Assembly: GCF_050496545.1 (NCBI RefSeq)
Contig: NZ_JBNVZV010000017.1
Span: forward strand, 1-64,000
Direction of reading: 5' to 3'
Origin: Phycicoccus avicenniae_A
GTDB taxonomy: Bacteria > Actinomycetota > Actinomycetes > Actinomycetales > Dermatophilaceae
Length of the DNA stretch: 64,000 bases
The notes below the pieces were generated by a model. It made no database searches. It was given only the letters and a program-made list of their open reading frames with translations, and had not been told where the DNA came from. Position numbers and translations under genes: made by a program. Below are positions 16,839 to 25,385 of this stretch, one piece after another. Each line of letters opens with the position of its first letter. Positions within the stretch are counted from its first letter, which is position 1.

Positions 16839-17632
16839 CGGGCGAGGGCGCGCGCACCCGGTCGACGTCCGAGGGAGCGGGGCATCCCGAACGCCGTGGC
16901 CGTGCCGGCCGAGTGGAGCACGCTGTCCGGCGCCCGGTCGGCCAGGGACGGGAAGCCGGCGGCGGCCAGCAGCTCGTCGTCGAGGTCGAGCAGCGTCGCG
17001 CGCCGCAGCGGCCACGGCTCGTGCTCGTTGGCCACCCACCGCGTCCGGCCGAGCATCCGGGTGTGCAGGCCGTATCTGGCGGTGAGGAAGTGCTCCAGCG
17101 GTCCGGGCTCGGCCACTGCCTCGCCCACCTCGACGACCATCCGGCTGCGGGCGCCGCGGGGCGCGGGCCAGCGGCGCACCGAGCCGTACTCGAGCCGGTC
17201 CCCGTCGTGGGCGCAACGCATCCGGGCCCAGGTGTAGGGCGTGCCGAACACCGCGCGGGCCGCGAGCGAGACGAGGAGGCGCGAGGCCTCGAGGGAGCCG
17301 AAGACCACGCCGCGCCGGCCCTGGTCGTCGACGGAGTAGAAGCGCACGTTGGTCTCGAGGAAGGTCCCGAGCCACGGGACCGCCGGCCCGGCACCGAACC
17401 CCGCGCCGACCATCCGGAACGGGATGAGGCCGACGTACGTGGCGCCGCCGATCGTGTCCGGACGGGTGCCGGCCGGCAGCAGCGGGGCGACGAGCTCGGG
17501 CTCGACCGCCCAGTGCACGAACGTGATGTCGAGCCACTGCTGGCGCATCGAGCGGGGACCGGCGAGCGGCGGGGCCACCGGGTCGGGGGCGTCGTGCGGG
17601 GTCACCGGGAGGGGGGTGGGCGGCTCGGTCAC
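16835..17632 (-). CDS. DUF2071 (YqjF-like) protein
   Basis: 265 residues, GTG start. DUF2071 markers are clear: QWLDITFVHWAVEPELVAPLLP, GATYVGLIPFRMVG, FLETNVRFYSVDD, RRGVVFGSLEASRLL, FGTPYTWARMR and EHFLTARYGLHTR. The family is related to acetoacetate-decarboxylase-like folds and has no established reaction. The gene heads a two-gene operon. GAGACT six bases before the GTG might be a weak -10 for a leaderless transcript. Confidence 0.82.
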   Translation of the reverse strand: MTEPPTPLPVTPHDAPDPVAPPLAGPRSMRQQWLDITFVHWAVEPELVAPLLPAGTRPDTIGGATYVGLIPFRMVGAGFGAGPAVPWLGTFLETNVRFYSVDDQGRRGVVFGSLEASRLLVSLAARAVFGTPYTWARMRCAHDGDRLEYGSVRRWPAPRGARSRMVVEVGEAVAEPGPLEHFLTARYGLHTRMLGRTRWVANEHEPWPLRRATLLDLDDELLAAAGFPSLADRAPDSVLHSAGTATAFGMPRSLGRRPGARALAR

Positions 17633-17709
17633 CCTCCGAGTCTCCGGACGGGTGGGCCCGCCGCGCGCTCGAGGTGACCCCTCTCACCCGGGGCTGTCGA
17701 AGCTCGGGG

Positions 17710-17901
17710 TCAGCGGCCGGCGGGTCGGCGGCGGCGCAGCTCGCGCACGATGCCGGCCTGGCGCCGAGCCACCCGGCCGCGCTCGACGGCCGAGCCGGCG
17801 GCCAAGCCCTCGCGCAGGGCGTCCTCGGTGCCCGCCAGCTCGGCGATGAGCTCGCGGACCGATCGCCCGGAGGGGGTGGGGAGGGTCGGTGCCGTGGTCA
17901 T
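17710..17901 (-). CDS. Small basic helical protein, hypothetical
   Basis: 63 residues. A Thr/Pro-rich N-terminus is followed by an amphipathic helix (SVRELIAELAGTEDALREGL) and an Arg-rich C-terminus (RRQAGIVRELRRRRPAGR). Codon third positions are GC as in neighbouring genes, which supports coding. The function is unknown; the basic tail could contact nucleic acid. It lies downstream of the glpD terminator. Confidence 0.5.
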   Translation of the reverse strand: MTTAPTLPTPSGRSVRELIAELAGTEDALREGLAAGSAVERGRVARRQAGIVRELRRRRPAGR

Positions 17902-17920
17902 GGGCACCACCCTGTCCCGC

Positions 17921-17946
17921 GGTCCTCCGAGGTCGGTCGGAGGACC
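17921..17946 (-). terminator. Terminator after glpD
   Basis: GGTCCTCCGA and TCGGAGGACC form a perfect 10-bp stem with a 6-base loop, 14 bp beyond the glpD stop codon. Confidence 0.7.
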
Positions 17947-17960
17947 CTGTGGGGTTCCTG

Positions 17961-19664
17961 TCAGCCGGTGGCGCCGGTGGCTCCGGCCGCCTCGGCGGCC
18001 TCGGCCGCGCCGCTCACCTGGTTCGGGCGCCGGGACGCTGCCTCGCGGGCCTTGCCGGCGCGGTAGTCGGCCAGGCGCTGCTCGGCGCGGTCGCCGAACA
18101 GGATGCGCGCCACCTCGACCAGCCCCTCGGAGGACTCGATGTCCTCGTCGCGGACCACGAGGTCGATCTTGCTGCGCCGGCGCATGAAGTCGTCGAGGGT
18201 CACGACCATCTCGTGCTCGGCGGCGGTGTACAGCTCGGCGCGCAGGTAGTCGGCGGAGCCCATCACGTCCTCGCCCATCGACGGGTCGGCGCGGATCGCC
18301 TCGAGCAGGTCGAAGGCGCGCCGGCCGTAGCGTCGCCACAGGCGGTCGGTGAGCGGCTCGACGTCGGGCTTGTCGCGCAGGGCGTCGAGGCGCATGAGCC
18401 GCGCCTGCCGGTAGAACTCGGAGCGGGTCTGGGCGGCCGGCTCGCCGTACCAGTTGGCGAGGTCCTTCTCGAGCGGGATGCCGAGCGCCTCGACCTCGGC
18501 CGCGACCTCCTCGCCGACGTTGAGGCAGTCGGTGAGCTTGCCGCCGAGCACGGTGACGACGGCCCGCTGGTCGTCGCGCTCGATCTCGTGCTTGCGCGAC
18601 AGCGAGGTCCAGTCGGCCTCGGCGTGGTCGTCCGCCCCGCGCCGCACGACGAGCGGGCGCACACCGCACCGCTCGGCGATGACGTCGTCGGCGGTCAGCG
18701 GCTGCGGCAGGTCGAGGCGGGCGTTGATCTGGTCGAGGAGGAACTGGCGGTCCTCGTCGGTGACCTCGGTGTACGGCGAGTCCACGCGGGTGTCGGTGGT
18801 GCCGATGACCGAGCGCCGGCCCATCGGGATGACGTAGAAGAGGCGCTGGGTGTCGTCGAAGAAGGCCAGGACGCGGTCGTGGTGGACGGTGGTGAGGCGG
18901 GGCACGACGAGGTGGATGCCCTTGGAGCAGACGATCCGGTGGTCCGTGCGCAGGTCCCAGGAGGTGTTGAGGTCGTCGACGAACGGGCCGGCGGCGTTGA
19001 CCACCACGCGCGCCGCCGTGGTGACCTCCTCGCCGGAGTCGGTGTCGCGGAGGCGGCAGACCCACCGGTCGCCGATGCGCTGGGCGGAGACGAGCTCGAC
19101 GTAGTTGGCGACCGCCGCCCCGGCCTCGAGGGCGGAGCGGACGAAGGAGAAGACGAAGCGGGCGTCGTTGTCGACGAGGTAGGCGTCGCGGTACTCGATG
19201 CCGCCGCGGACGTCACTGACGTCGATGGCGGGCTCCTGCTCCTTGACGCCCTCCTGCCCGTAGAGGTGCGGGCGCTCGGTGCCGAACAGGCCGATGCCCC
19301 AGTAGGCGGTCGCGCCGAGGCCGGCGAACCACGGGGCGTACGGGGCGGAACGGCTCAGCGCGGCGAGGAAGCCGATCTCGCGGATGTTGTCGGGGTAGGC
19401 CTTCATCAGCCGGTTGCGGCTGCGGCACAGGCCGAAGACGAGGGGCAGCTCGTAGTTCTCGAGGTACTTGAAGCCGCCCCAGACGAGGTTGGAGGACTCC
19501 TGGCTGGTGAAGCCGCCGAAGTCCCCGCGGTCGATGAGGGCGACCGAGGCGCCCCGGCCGGCGAGGGCCGCCGCGGACACGGCGCCGTTGATGCCGGCGC
19601 CCACGACGAGGACGTCGAACAGGCCGCCGTCGATCCGCTCGATGTTCGCCGACCGCAGGCTCAT
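17961..19664 (-). CDS. glpD: FAD-dependent glycerol-3-phosphate dehydrogenase
   Basis: 567 residues. Oxidises glycerol-3-phosphate to dihydroxyacetone phosphate and passes electrons to the quinone pool at the membrane. The FAD-binding motif VVGAGINGAVSAAALAGRG is near residues 20-38, followed by DFGGFTSQESSNLVWGG and the family stretch FYVIPMGRRSVIGTTDTRVD. The C-terminal domain (EMVVTLDDFMRRRSKIDL) is the usual helical cap. The last 25 residues form an Ala/Gly/Glu/Thr tail not typical of the family. The ATG at 19664 is chosen over a more upstream codon because family homology starts there and TACGCT lies seven bases before it. Confidence 0.92.
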   Translation of the reverse strand: MSLRSANIERIDGGLFDVLVVGAGINGAVSAAALAGRGASVALIDRGDFGGFTSQESSNLVWGGFKYLENYELPLVFGLCRSRNRLMKAYPDNIREIGFLAALSRSAPYAPWFAGLGATAYWGIGLFGTERPHLYGQEGVKEQEPAIDVSDVRGGIEYRDAYLVDNDARFVFSFVRSALEAGAAVANYVELVSAQRIGDRWVCRLRDTDSGEEVTTAARVVVNAAGPFVDDLNTSWDLRTDHRIVCSKGIHLVVPRLTTVHHDRVLAFFDDTQRLFYVIPMGRRSVIGTTDTRVDSPYTEVTDEDRQFLLDQINARLDLPQPLTADDVIAERCGVRPLVVRRGADDHAEADWTSLSRKHEIERDDQRAVVTVLGGKLTDCLNVGEEVAAEVEALGIPLEKDLANWYGEPAAQTRSEFYRQARLMRLDALRDKPDVEPLTDRLWRRYGRRAFDLLEAIRADPSMGEDVMGSADYLRAELYTAAEHEMVVTLDDFMRRRSKIDLVVRDEDIESSEGLVEVARILFGDRAEQRLADYRAGKAREAASRRPNQVSGAAEAAEAAGATGATG

Positions 19665-19677
19665 GCCCCCCAGCGTA
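19662..19677 (-). promoter_or_regulatory. Leaderless-type promoter of glpD
   Basis: On the minus strand TACGCT (19677-19672) is followed by seven bases and the ATG. No Shine-Dalgarno with proper spacing is present. Confidence 0.45.
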
Positions 19678-19798
19678 GGCGGAGCGCGGGTCGGCGGGGT
19701 CGGGCGGTCCACACCCTCGACCGGGCACCGCGATGAGTTCGGGCGCCCGCACCGGTCAGACTGCTCGACACACCACCGACCCCAGGAGCCGTGACCCG

Positions 19799-20080
19799 AT
19801 GTCGTTCCAGGCCTACCTCGACACCATCGAGAAGAAGACCGGCAAGATCCCCCAGGAGCTCGTCGACGAGGCGCACGCCCGCGGCTACGGCGCCGACACC
19901 AAGGCCGGCGAGATCGTCGCGTGGCTCGCCGACGAGTACGGGCTCGGCAAGGGCCACGCGATGGCGCTCGTGCACGTCGTGAAGAACGGGCCGGGGATCA
20001 GTGACAAGCACGTCGGCACGACCGGGACCCACCGCGACGAGTCGAACGTCCTGCGCCTCGACGGCCTCGCCAACCGCTGA
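19799..20080 (+). CDS. DUF4287 protein
   Basis: 93 residues. Matches DUF4287: SFQAYLDTIEKKTGKIPQEL, then KAGEIVAWLADEYGLGKGHA and MALVHVVKNG. It is a small soluble helical protein of unknown function. CAGGAGCC provides a ribosome binding site and the ATG at 19799 starts the conserved region. It is followed nine bases later by a RibD-like reductase gene and is probably co-transcribed with it. Confidence 0.85.
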   Translation: MSFQAYLDTIEKKTGKIPQELVDEAHARGYGADTKAGEIVAWLADEYGLGKGHAMALVHVVKNGPGISDKHVGTTGTHRDESNVLRLDGLANR

Positions 20081-20088
20081 GGGGTCCC

Positions 20089-20640
20089 GTGCGCACCCTC
20101 GCCGTGACCCAGAACATCACCCTCGACGGCCGCATCGACATGCTCGGCGACTGGTTCGACTCCCAGGCCGACGACCCGGCGCTGCGGTCCGAGAGCGCCC
20201 GACAGATGGCGGCCGCCGACTCCCTGCTCGTCGGCCGCGGGACGTTCGAGTCCTTCCGCGGCCACTGGCATGACCTCGAGGGCGACACGACCGGGGTCAG
20301 CGCGTACCTGGACCGGGTCGACAAGTACGTCGTCTCGTCGACACTCGACGACCCCGGCTGGGCCGGCACCACCGTGCTGGGCGGGGACTGGCTGGACCGC
20401 GTCGCCGCGCTCCGCGATGAGGAGGGCGGCGACATCGTGTGCACGGGGTCGGTGACCCTCGTGCACGCGCTGTTCGAGGCCGACCTCGTCGACGAGGTGC
20501 GGCTCTTCCAGTACCCCGTCGTCCAGGGGGAGGGGCGCGGCCTCTTCCCGGACGGATGGTCCACGCGGGCCCTCGAGCTCGCCGAGACGCAGGTGTACGG
20601 CACCGGCGGCGGCTACCAGCGGTGGGTCGTCACCCGCTGA
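20089..20640 (+). CDS. Dihydrofolate reductase-fold protein (RibD C-terminal family)
   Basis: 183 residues, GTG start. RibD_C/DHFR-like fold: LAVTQNITLDGRID, SLLVGRGTFESFRGHW, YVVSSTLDDPGW, GSVTLVHALFEADLVDEV, and YPVVQGEGRGLFPDG. Homologues are NADPH-binding reductases, but the solitary actinobacterial members have no assigned substrate. It follows the DUF4287 gene and converges, 6 bp apart, on an epimerase gene. Confidence 0.85.
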   Translation: MRTLAVTQNITLDGRIDMLGDWFDSQADDPALRSESARQMAAADSLLVGRGTFESFRGHWHDLEGDTTGVSAYLDRVDKYVVSSTLDDPGWAGTTVLGGDWLDRVAALRDEEGGDIVCTGSVTLVHALFEADLVDEVRLFQYPVVQGEGRGLFPDGWSTRALELAETQVYGTGGGYQRWVVTR

Positions 20641-20646
20641 CCGGCG

Positions 20647-21546
20647 TCAGCCCCCAGCGGTCTGCCCCAGCTCCTCGCGCCACGAGTGCACCGGCTCGTA
20701 GCCGAGCATCCGCCGCGCCTTGTCGATGCAGAAGAACGTCTCGTCCTCGCCCATCTCGCGGCGGACCTCGACCCCGTCGTAGAACTGCTGGATGAGCTCG
20801 GAGGTGCTCGCCCGCACCGAGTGGCCCGCGTTGGCGATGTTGAACACCTCGAAGCCGAGGTCGTCGGTGGCCAGGCAGCGGTCGATGGCCTGGGCCAGGT
20901 CGCGGACGTCGATGTAGGCGAAGATGTTCCGCCGCCGCTGCGCCGGGTCGTCGACGAAGCCGGGGAACTTCTCGGCGTACTCGTGCGGCTCGATGACGTT
21001 GTTGATGCGCAGCCCGTAGACATCGGCCCCGGTGCGCCGCTGCACCGAGCGGGCAGTGGTCTCGTTGACGACCTTCGAGGTCGCGTAGGCATCCTCGGGC
21101 ACAGTCGGGTGCTCCTCGTCGACGGGCAGGTAGTCGGGCCGCCGCTCGCCGCGGGCGAAGCAGATGCCGTACGTCGTCTCGGACGAGGCGAAGACGACCT
21201 TGCGGATGCCGAGCACCGCCGCCGCCTCGAGCACGTTCCACGTGGAGACGACGTTGTTGGCGTAGGTCTCGTTGTCCGGGCGGAGCAGGATGGCCGGCAC
21301 CGCGGCGAGGTGCACGATCGCGTCGTAGGCCTGCTCCCGGGGCTCGTCGAGCTCGTCGAAGGAGGCGGGCATCCGGAGTGCGGAGAGGACCTGCCCGAGG
21401 TCGGTCAGCTCGACGTCGAGGTCGGTGACGCCGGCCAGGCCCAGGGGCGCCCGGTCGGCGTTGGTGACCGTGTGGCCCTGCTCGAGGAGGTAGGGGACGA
21501 CGTGCCGGCCGGCCTTGCCGCTGCCGCCGGTGAGGAAGATGCGCAT
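20647..21546 (-). CDS. NAD-dependent epimerase/dehydratase family protein
   Basis: 299 residues. Extended SDR: N-terminal MRIFLTGGSGKAGRHVVPYL (GGxGxxG), IVHLAAVPA, ASSETTYG and the catalytic pair in YATSKVVNE. LRINNVIEPHEY and YIDVRDLAQAIDRCL follow the nucleotide-sugar epimerase layout. The substrate is not identifiable. A GAGGCACGCCTC palindrome lies about 40 bp upstream of the ATG. Confidence 0.87.
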   Translation of the reverse strand: MRIFLTGGSGKAGRHVVPYLLEQGHTVTNADRAPLGLAGVTDLDVELTDLGQVLSALRMPASFDELDEPREQAYDAIVHLAAVPAILLRPDNETYANNVVSTWNVLEAAAVLGIRKVVFASSETTYGICFARGERRPDYLPVDEEHPTVPEDAYATSKVVNETTARSVQRRTGADVYGLRINNVIEPHEYAEKFPGFVDDPAQRRRNIFAYIDVRDLAQAIDRCLATDDLGFEVFNIANAGHSVRASTSELIQQFYDGVEVRREMGEDETFFCIDKARRMLGYEPVHSWREELGQTAGG

Positions 21547-21595
21547 GGCCGCATCCTCACACCACGGCGGGGGCGCGCAGGGTGCGAGGCACGCC

Positions 21596-22510
21596 TCAGA
21601 ACGAGAAGCGCACCCCGGTGAGCTCCTCCGAGCGGTCGAACAGCAGCCCGGCGAGGGTCTCGTCGCGCGCCCACTGCGAGCGCCGGGCCTCACCGACCGG
21701 GCCGCGCGTCTCGCCGATGCCGGTCGGCCCGGAGTACGTGCCGGGCCGGGCCGCCGTCGCTGCGAACACCGTTCCCTCGGCGCCCTTCTCGGGCCCGGGG
21801 AAGAGGAGCTTGACCCCGAGGCCGGCGACCGCGCCGATGACCGGCATGCCGCCCATGCCGTCCTTGCTCGTCACGAGGTTGGTGGCCGAGACGCCCGGGT
21901 GGGCCGCGGTCGACGTCAGCGACGACCCGGCGGCGGCGGCGCGGCGCTGGAGCTCGTCGGCGAAGAGGAGGTTGGCGAGCTTGGACTGCCCGTAGGCCTT
22001 CTGGGTGTCCCAGCCGTCGCGCGGGTTGCCCTCGCACACGGAGCCGTCGCCACGGTGGTGGGCGATGGACGACACCGTCGTGACGCGGGCCGCCGGCGCC
22101 TCCAGCAGGTGGGGGAGCAGGCGCCCGGTGAGCGCGAAGTGGCCGAGGTGGTTGGTGCCGAACTGCAGCTCGAAGCCGTCCTCGGTCTCGCGGTAGCGGG
22201 GCGGGGTCATCACGCCGGCGTTGTTGACGAGCAGGTCGAGCGGACCGTCGAAGCGGTCGGCGAACGCCGCCACCGACGCCTGCGAGGCGAGGTCGAGCTC
22301 CTCGACGGACACCGCTCCCGCGGCACCGGTGCGGCGGATGCGCTGGGCGGCCTCCTCGCCGGCCGTGGTGTTGCGCACGGCCAGCACGACGTCGGCGCCA
22401 TGGCGGGCGAGCTCGCGGGCCTCGACCAGGCCGATGCCGGAGTTGGCGCCCGTGACCACGGCCCGCTTCCCGGTGAGGTCGGGCATCTCGGCGTACGTCC
22501 AGCGGCTCAT
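21596..22510 (-). CDS. Short-chain dehydrogenase/reductase (WW-domain oxidoreductase-like)
   Basis: 304 residues. Classical SDR: TGANSGIGLVEARELARHG, LDLLVNNAGVM, VSSIAHH, and catalytic YGQSKLANLL. The long C-terminal part (HPGVSATNLV to GARRSQW-like region) matches retinol-dehydrogenase-like SDRs. It is NAD(P)-dependent; the substrate is unknown. It is followed 49 bp later by the epimerase gene on the same strand. Confidence 0.9.
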   Translation of the reverse strand: MSRWTYAEMPDLTGKRAVVTGANSGIGLVEARELARHGADVVLAVRNTTAGEEAAQRIRRTGAAGAVSVEELDLASQASVAAFADRFDGPLDLLVNNAGVMTPPRYRETEDGFELQFGTNHLGHFALTGRLLPHLLEAPAARVTTVSSIAHHRGDGSVCEGNPRDGWDTQKAYGQSKLANLLFADELQRRAAAAGSSLTSTAAHPGVSATNLVTSKDGMGGMPVIGAVAGLGVKLLFPGPEKGAEGTVFAATAARPGTYSGPTGIGETRGPVGEARRSQWARDETLAGLLFDRSEELTGVRFSF

Positions 22511-22642
22511 CGGGGTGCCTCTCGTGGCGCGGTCGGGGTGGTGGCGGTGTCGCCACCCTCTCGTCGGACCGAACGAGCGAGGTGCCGGCACCATTCCGCC
22601 CGTACGTCCGGCTCGGTGTGCGCGGTGGCGACGCGCGGCTCG

Positions 22643-23053
22643 TCAGCGGCGGGTGAGCGCGACGACCGGGATGACCCGGCTCGTCTTCTCCTCGTAGCCG
22701 CGGAAACCGTCCGACATCTGCTTGAACCGCTCCCACACGGCGTCGCGCTCCGCGCCCTCGAGCACCGTCGCGCGCACCTCGACCGTGCCGTCGTCGGGCG
22801 TCTCGATGCGCACGTCCGGGTGGGCCCGCAGGTTGTGGAACCAGTCGGGGTTGTCCGGCGCACCGCCCTTGGAGGCGGCCAGGTACCAGCGGTCGTCGCT
22901 GTCGCGGACGGCCGCGAGCGGGGACACGCGCTCGGTGCCGGAGCGGGCTCCTGTGTGGTGCAGCAGGACCAGGCCGCGGCCGAACCCCATGGTCTGCACC
23001 GTGCCGTCGTTCGCGCGGAACTCGTCGATGATCTGCTGGTTCCAGTCGGACAT
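22643..23053 (-). CDS. Deazaflavin (F420)-dependent nitroreductase-family protein
   Basis: 136 residues. Ddn/DUF385 family: NQQIIDEFRANDG, LVLLHHTGARSG, RVSPLAAVRD, YLAASKGGAPDNPDWFHNLR and FRGYEEKTSRVIPVVALTR. Homologues bind F420 or heme-like ligands in a split beta-barrel and reduce diverse compounds; the substrate is unknown. The gene may be co-transcribed with the SDR gene 132 bp downstream. Confidence 0.88.
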   Translation of the reverse strand: MSDWNQQIIDEFRANDGTVQTMGFGRGLVLLHHTGARSGTERVSPLAAVRDSDDRWYLAASKGGAPDNPDWFHNLRAHPDVRIETPDDGTVEVRATVLEGAERDAVWERFKQMSDGFRGYEEKTSRVIPVVALTRR

Positions 23054-23196
23054 GCGCTGGCCTCTCCGTCGGTCGGGACGTCGGGTGAACACCACCGGGG
23101 CGGGGGGTGTTCCACGGTCGAGCGGGCTGGGTTCGGAGGGTGTCCTTAGTGGTGGCAAAAACGTTGTGCCGCAGCCAATTCAGTCCGTATCGGGTC

Positions 23197-23225
23197 TTGC
23201 CGTAGAACGTGTGTTCGGGTAGGAT
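23197..23225 (+). promoter_or_regulatory. Promoter of the DUF222-HNH gene with an SOS-type box
   Basis: TTGCCG (23197-23202) and TAGGAT (23220-23225) are 17 bp apart, a good sigma-70-type pair. Between them GAACGTGTGTTC (23205-23216) matches the actinobacterial LexA box core GAAC-N4-GTTC exactly. A repressor there would block polymerase, so the gene should be induced by DNA damage. The start codon follows after an AGGGGAGG ribosome binding site. Confidence 0.75.
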
Positions 23226-23250
23226 CGGGGGTACGAGGGGAGGGGGGCCG

Positions 23251-24903
23251 ATGGCCGCCACGAGCGTTCTGATGGATGCCGCGCGAGCGGCTCGCGAGCT
23301 CCTGGTCGAGGCCCTCGATGCCGGTCCGGTCGTCGGGTCGCAGAGCCTGTGTGCCGAGCTGCTGGGTGAGCTGCAGGCGCTGGTCGATGTCGCCTCGGCG
23401 GCGCAGGACGAGGCGATCGTGGCGTTGGCCGCGGTGGAGACCGAGTGGTGCGAGGACGGGACGGTCGTGGAGGTGCGGCGCGCGCCTGGTCACGTGGCGC
23501 TGGATGCTCCGGCGCTGGTCTCGGGGGTGCTGAAGGTATCCGCGGTGCACGCCGAGCGGCGGGTGCGGGATGCGGTGCGCCGCGCTGCCGACGGACCCAA
23601 CGGGTCGGCGTCGTGCACCGGGCTGGGCGGGCTGTACGCCGCGATGCGGGCTGGGCGGTTGGACGGGTACCGGGCACAGGTCGTGGCCTACGAGCTCGAA
23701 GAGGTCCTCGCCCCGCTCGCCGAGACCGTGGTCGCCTCGCTGCAGGAGTGGTTCGACGTCGAGGACAGCAGCCACCTGCGGCGGCGGACCCGGCGGCTGC
23801 TGGCGAGGATCTCTCCGGACCTGCTGCGCCAGCGGGCGGTCCGCGCCCGTGAGGCCTCCGGGTTGCGGCGGTGGGTCGACGAGCCGGGTGTCGACACGTG
23901 GCTCGGCACCTTCCCCTCCGAGGAGGCGTGCACCGCGTGGGCCGCGATCGACGCCCTGGCCCAGCAGTACCTCGCCGACGGGGTGTGCCCGCGCATCGAC
24001 CGGGCCCGCGCGAAGGCGCTGACCGACCTCGTGACGAGCAACGCGACCATCGACGTCCAGGTCGTGCTCACCACCCCGGTCGAGGGCGGAAGCGTGCCCG
24101 CATCCGCCGCAGGCGCCGGGATCAACGGGTTCGCGGTCACTGCCGCGGACCCGTCCGAGAACGCGGCTGCCGGGGTCGCCGGCCGGGCGGCCACCGACCT
24201 CGTCCAGGTCGACACGGGCCGCGCCGGTGAGCCGCTGCTCGTCGAGCGCGGCTGGCTCGAGCGCGCTGTGGCCGCCACGGCCGTCACCGGACGGGACCGT
24301 CTCGGCCGGCCGCGGATCCTGCCCTGCGACACCGGCACCGGCGCCCCGCTCGACCCCGACGGCGAGCTGAGCACCAGCGCCTACCGACCCAGCCCGCGGC
24401 TCGCCGCGTTCGTCCGGGCCCGGGACCGGCACTGCCGCTTCCCCGGCTGCACCACCGCCGCCCGCTACTGCGACCTCGACCACGTCCGACCCCACCCGGC
24501 CGGACCCACCAGTGCTGCGAACCTGGTCTGCCTCTGCCGGCGCCACCACCGCATCAAGCAACGCCCCGGCTGGCGCGCCGTGCTCCACCCCGACGCGTCG
24601 ATGACCTGGACCGACCCCACCGGACGCACCCGCACCACCCATCCACCCGACCAGCTCCACCCGGTCGTCCTCCCCGACGCCGGGACCGACCCACCCCCGC
24701 CGGAACCCGGCAACCCCTCCTTGGCGCTGCCCGACGGCCCCCACTCCGCCCTCGAGCACCACCTCGAACACGCCGACCCCGCCACGAGCTGGACCTGCCG
24801 CGTCCACGTCAGCCGACCCCGCGTGCCGATGACCCTCGACACCCTCCCGACCCACCGCCGTCGACCACGGCTGCCGCAGCAGGACGACCGGCCGCCGTTC
24901 TGA
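23251..24903 (+). CDS. DUF222-HNH endonuclease of the 13E12 type
   Basis: 550 residues. The N-terminal two-thirds is the DUF222 helical domain (LVDVASAAQDEAIVAL, RRVRDAVRRA, GYRAQVVAYELEEVL). The C-terminal HNH domain spans about residues 388-435: a zinc-type CRFPGC, then YCDLDHVRPHP and NLVCLCRRHHRIK, with the HNH residues intact. The tail after residue 450 is Pro/Thr/His-rich. This multigene family is abundant in actinobacteria (13E12 repeat family in Mycobacterium tuberculosis); its biological role is unsettled. The ATG at 23251 is supported by a strong Shine-Dalgarno; an earlier in-frame start would overlap the promoter. Confidence 0.9.
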   Translation: MAATSVLMDAARAARELLVEALDAGPVVGSQSLCAELLGELQALVDVASAAQDEAIVALAAVETEWCEDGTVVEVRRAPGHVALDAPALVSGVLKVSAVHAERRVRDAVRRAADGPNGSASCTGLGGLYAAMRAGRLDGYRAQVVAYELEEVLAPLAETVVASLQEWFDVEDSSHLRRRTRRLLARISPDLLRQRAVRAREASGLRRWVDEPGVDTWLGTFPSEEACTAWAAIDALAQQYLADGVCPRIDRARAKALTDLVTSNATIDVQVVLTTPVEGGSVPASAAGAGINGFAVTAADPSENAAAGVAGRAATDLVQVDTGRAGEPLLVERGWLERAVAATAVTGRDRLGRPRILPCDTGTGAPLDPDGELSTSAYRPSPRLAAFVRARDRHCRFPGCTTAARYCDLDHVRPHPAGPTSAANLVCLCRRHHRIKQRPGWRAVLHPDASMTWTDPTGRTRTTHPPDQLHPVVLPDAGTDPPPPEPGNPSLALPDGPHSALEHHLEHADPATSWTCRVHVSRPRVPMTLDTLPTHRRRPRLPQQDDRPPF

Positions 24904-24909
24904 GCCGCC

Positions 24910-25323
24910 TCAGACGGCGGGCTGCCAGCCCTCGCGCCCGGCCTCCGCGTCACTGCGCAGGATGCAGAACTCGTTGCCCTCGGGGTCGGCGAGGATCACC
25001 CAGCCCGTGCCCGGCCCGTACTGCCCCCGGTGGTCGGTCACCTCGACGGCGCCGTGCGCGAGGAGGCGGGCCAGCTCGTCGTCGCGGGTCCCCTGGGTCG
25101 GGACGAGGTCGAGGTGGATGCGGTTCTTGCCGACCTTGGTCTCCGGCACCTCGATGAAGAGGAGGTGGTGCGAGCCGTCGCGGGCGAGGATCGCGCACTC
25201 GTCGTGGCCCGGCTCGTTCGGGTCGCCGGCCACGTCGACGTAGTCGAGCACCCCCTTCCACCACTCGGAGAGCTCGTAGGCGTTGCGGCAGTCGACGGTC
25301 GTGTGCGAGACGCGGGAGGTCAT
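24910..25323 (-). CDS. VOC (glyoxalase-like) family protein
   Basis: 137 residues. Vicinal-oxygen-chelate fold with VSHTTVDCRNAYELSEWWKG, HHLLFIEVPE, NRIHLDLVP and GWVILADPEGNEFCIL. The metal-site His and Glu positions of the family are present (HLDL and GNEFC). The reaction is unknown. It converges on the HNH gene with 6 bp between stops. CAGGGT six bases before the ATG is a possible leaderless -10. Confidence 0.85.
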   Translation of the reverse strand: MTSRVSHTTVDCRNAYELSEWWKGVLDYVDVAGDPNEPGHDECAILARDGSHHLLFIEVPETKVGKNRIHLDLVPTQGTRDDELARLLAHGAVEVTDHRGQYGPGTGWVILADPEGNEFCILRSDAEAGREGWQPAV

Positions 25324-25335
25324 CCGGCCACCCTG
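25321..25335 (-). promoter_or_regulatory. Possible leaderless promoter of the VOC gene at 24910-25323
   Basis: On the minus strand CAGGGT (25335-25330), six bases, then the ATG. The first base departs from the TANNNT consensus. Confidence 0.3.
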
Positions 25336-25385
25336 TCAGCCCCGCCCGGCCCCGGCCACCCGTTTCCACGCCACCCCGCGTGCCG

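Noticed and set aside
23209..23250. An earlier in-frame start for the DUF222-HNH gene
   Set aside because: It would overlap the -10 element and SOS box. The ATG at 23251 has a strong ribosome binding site.
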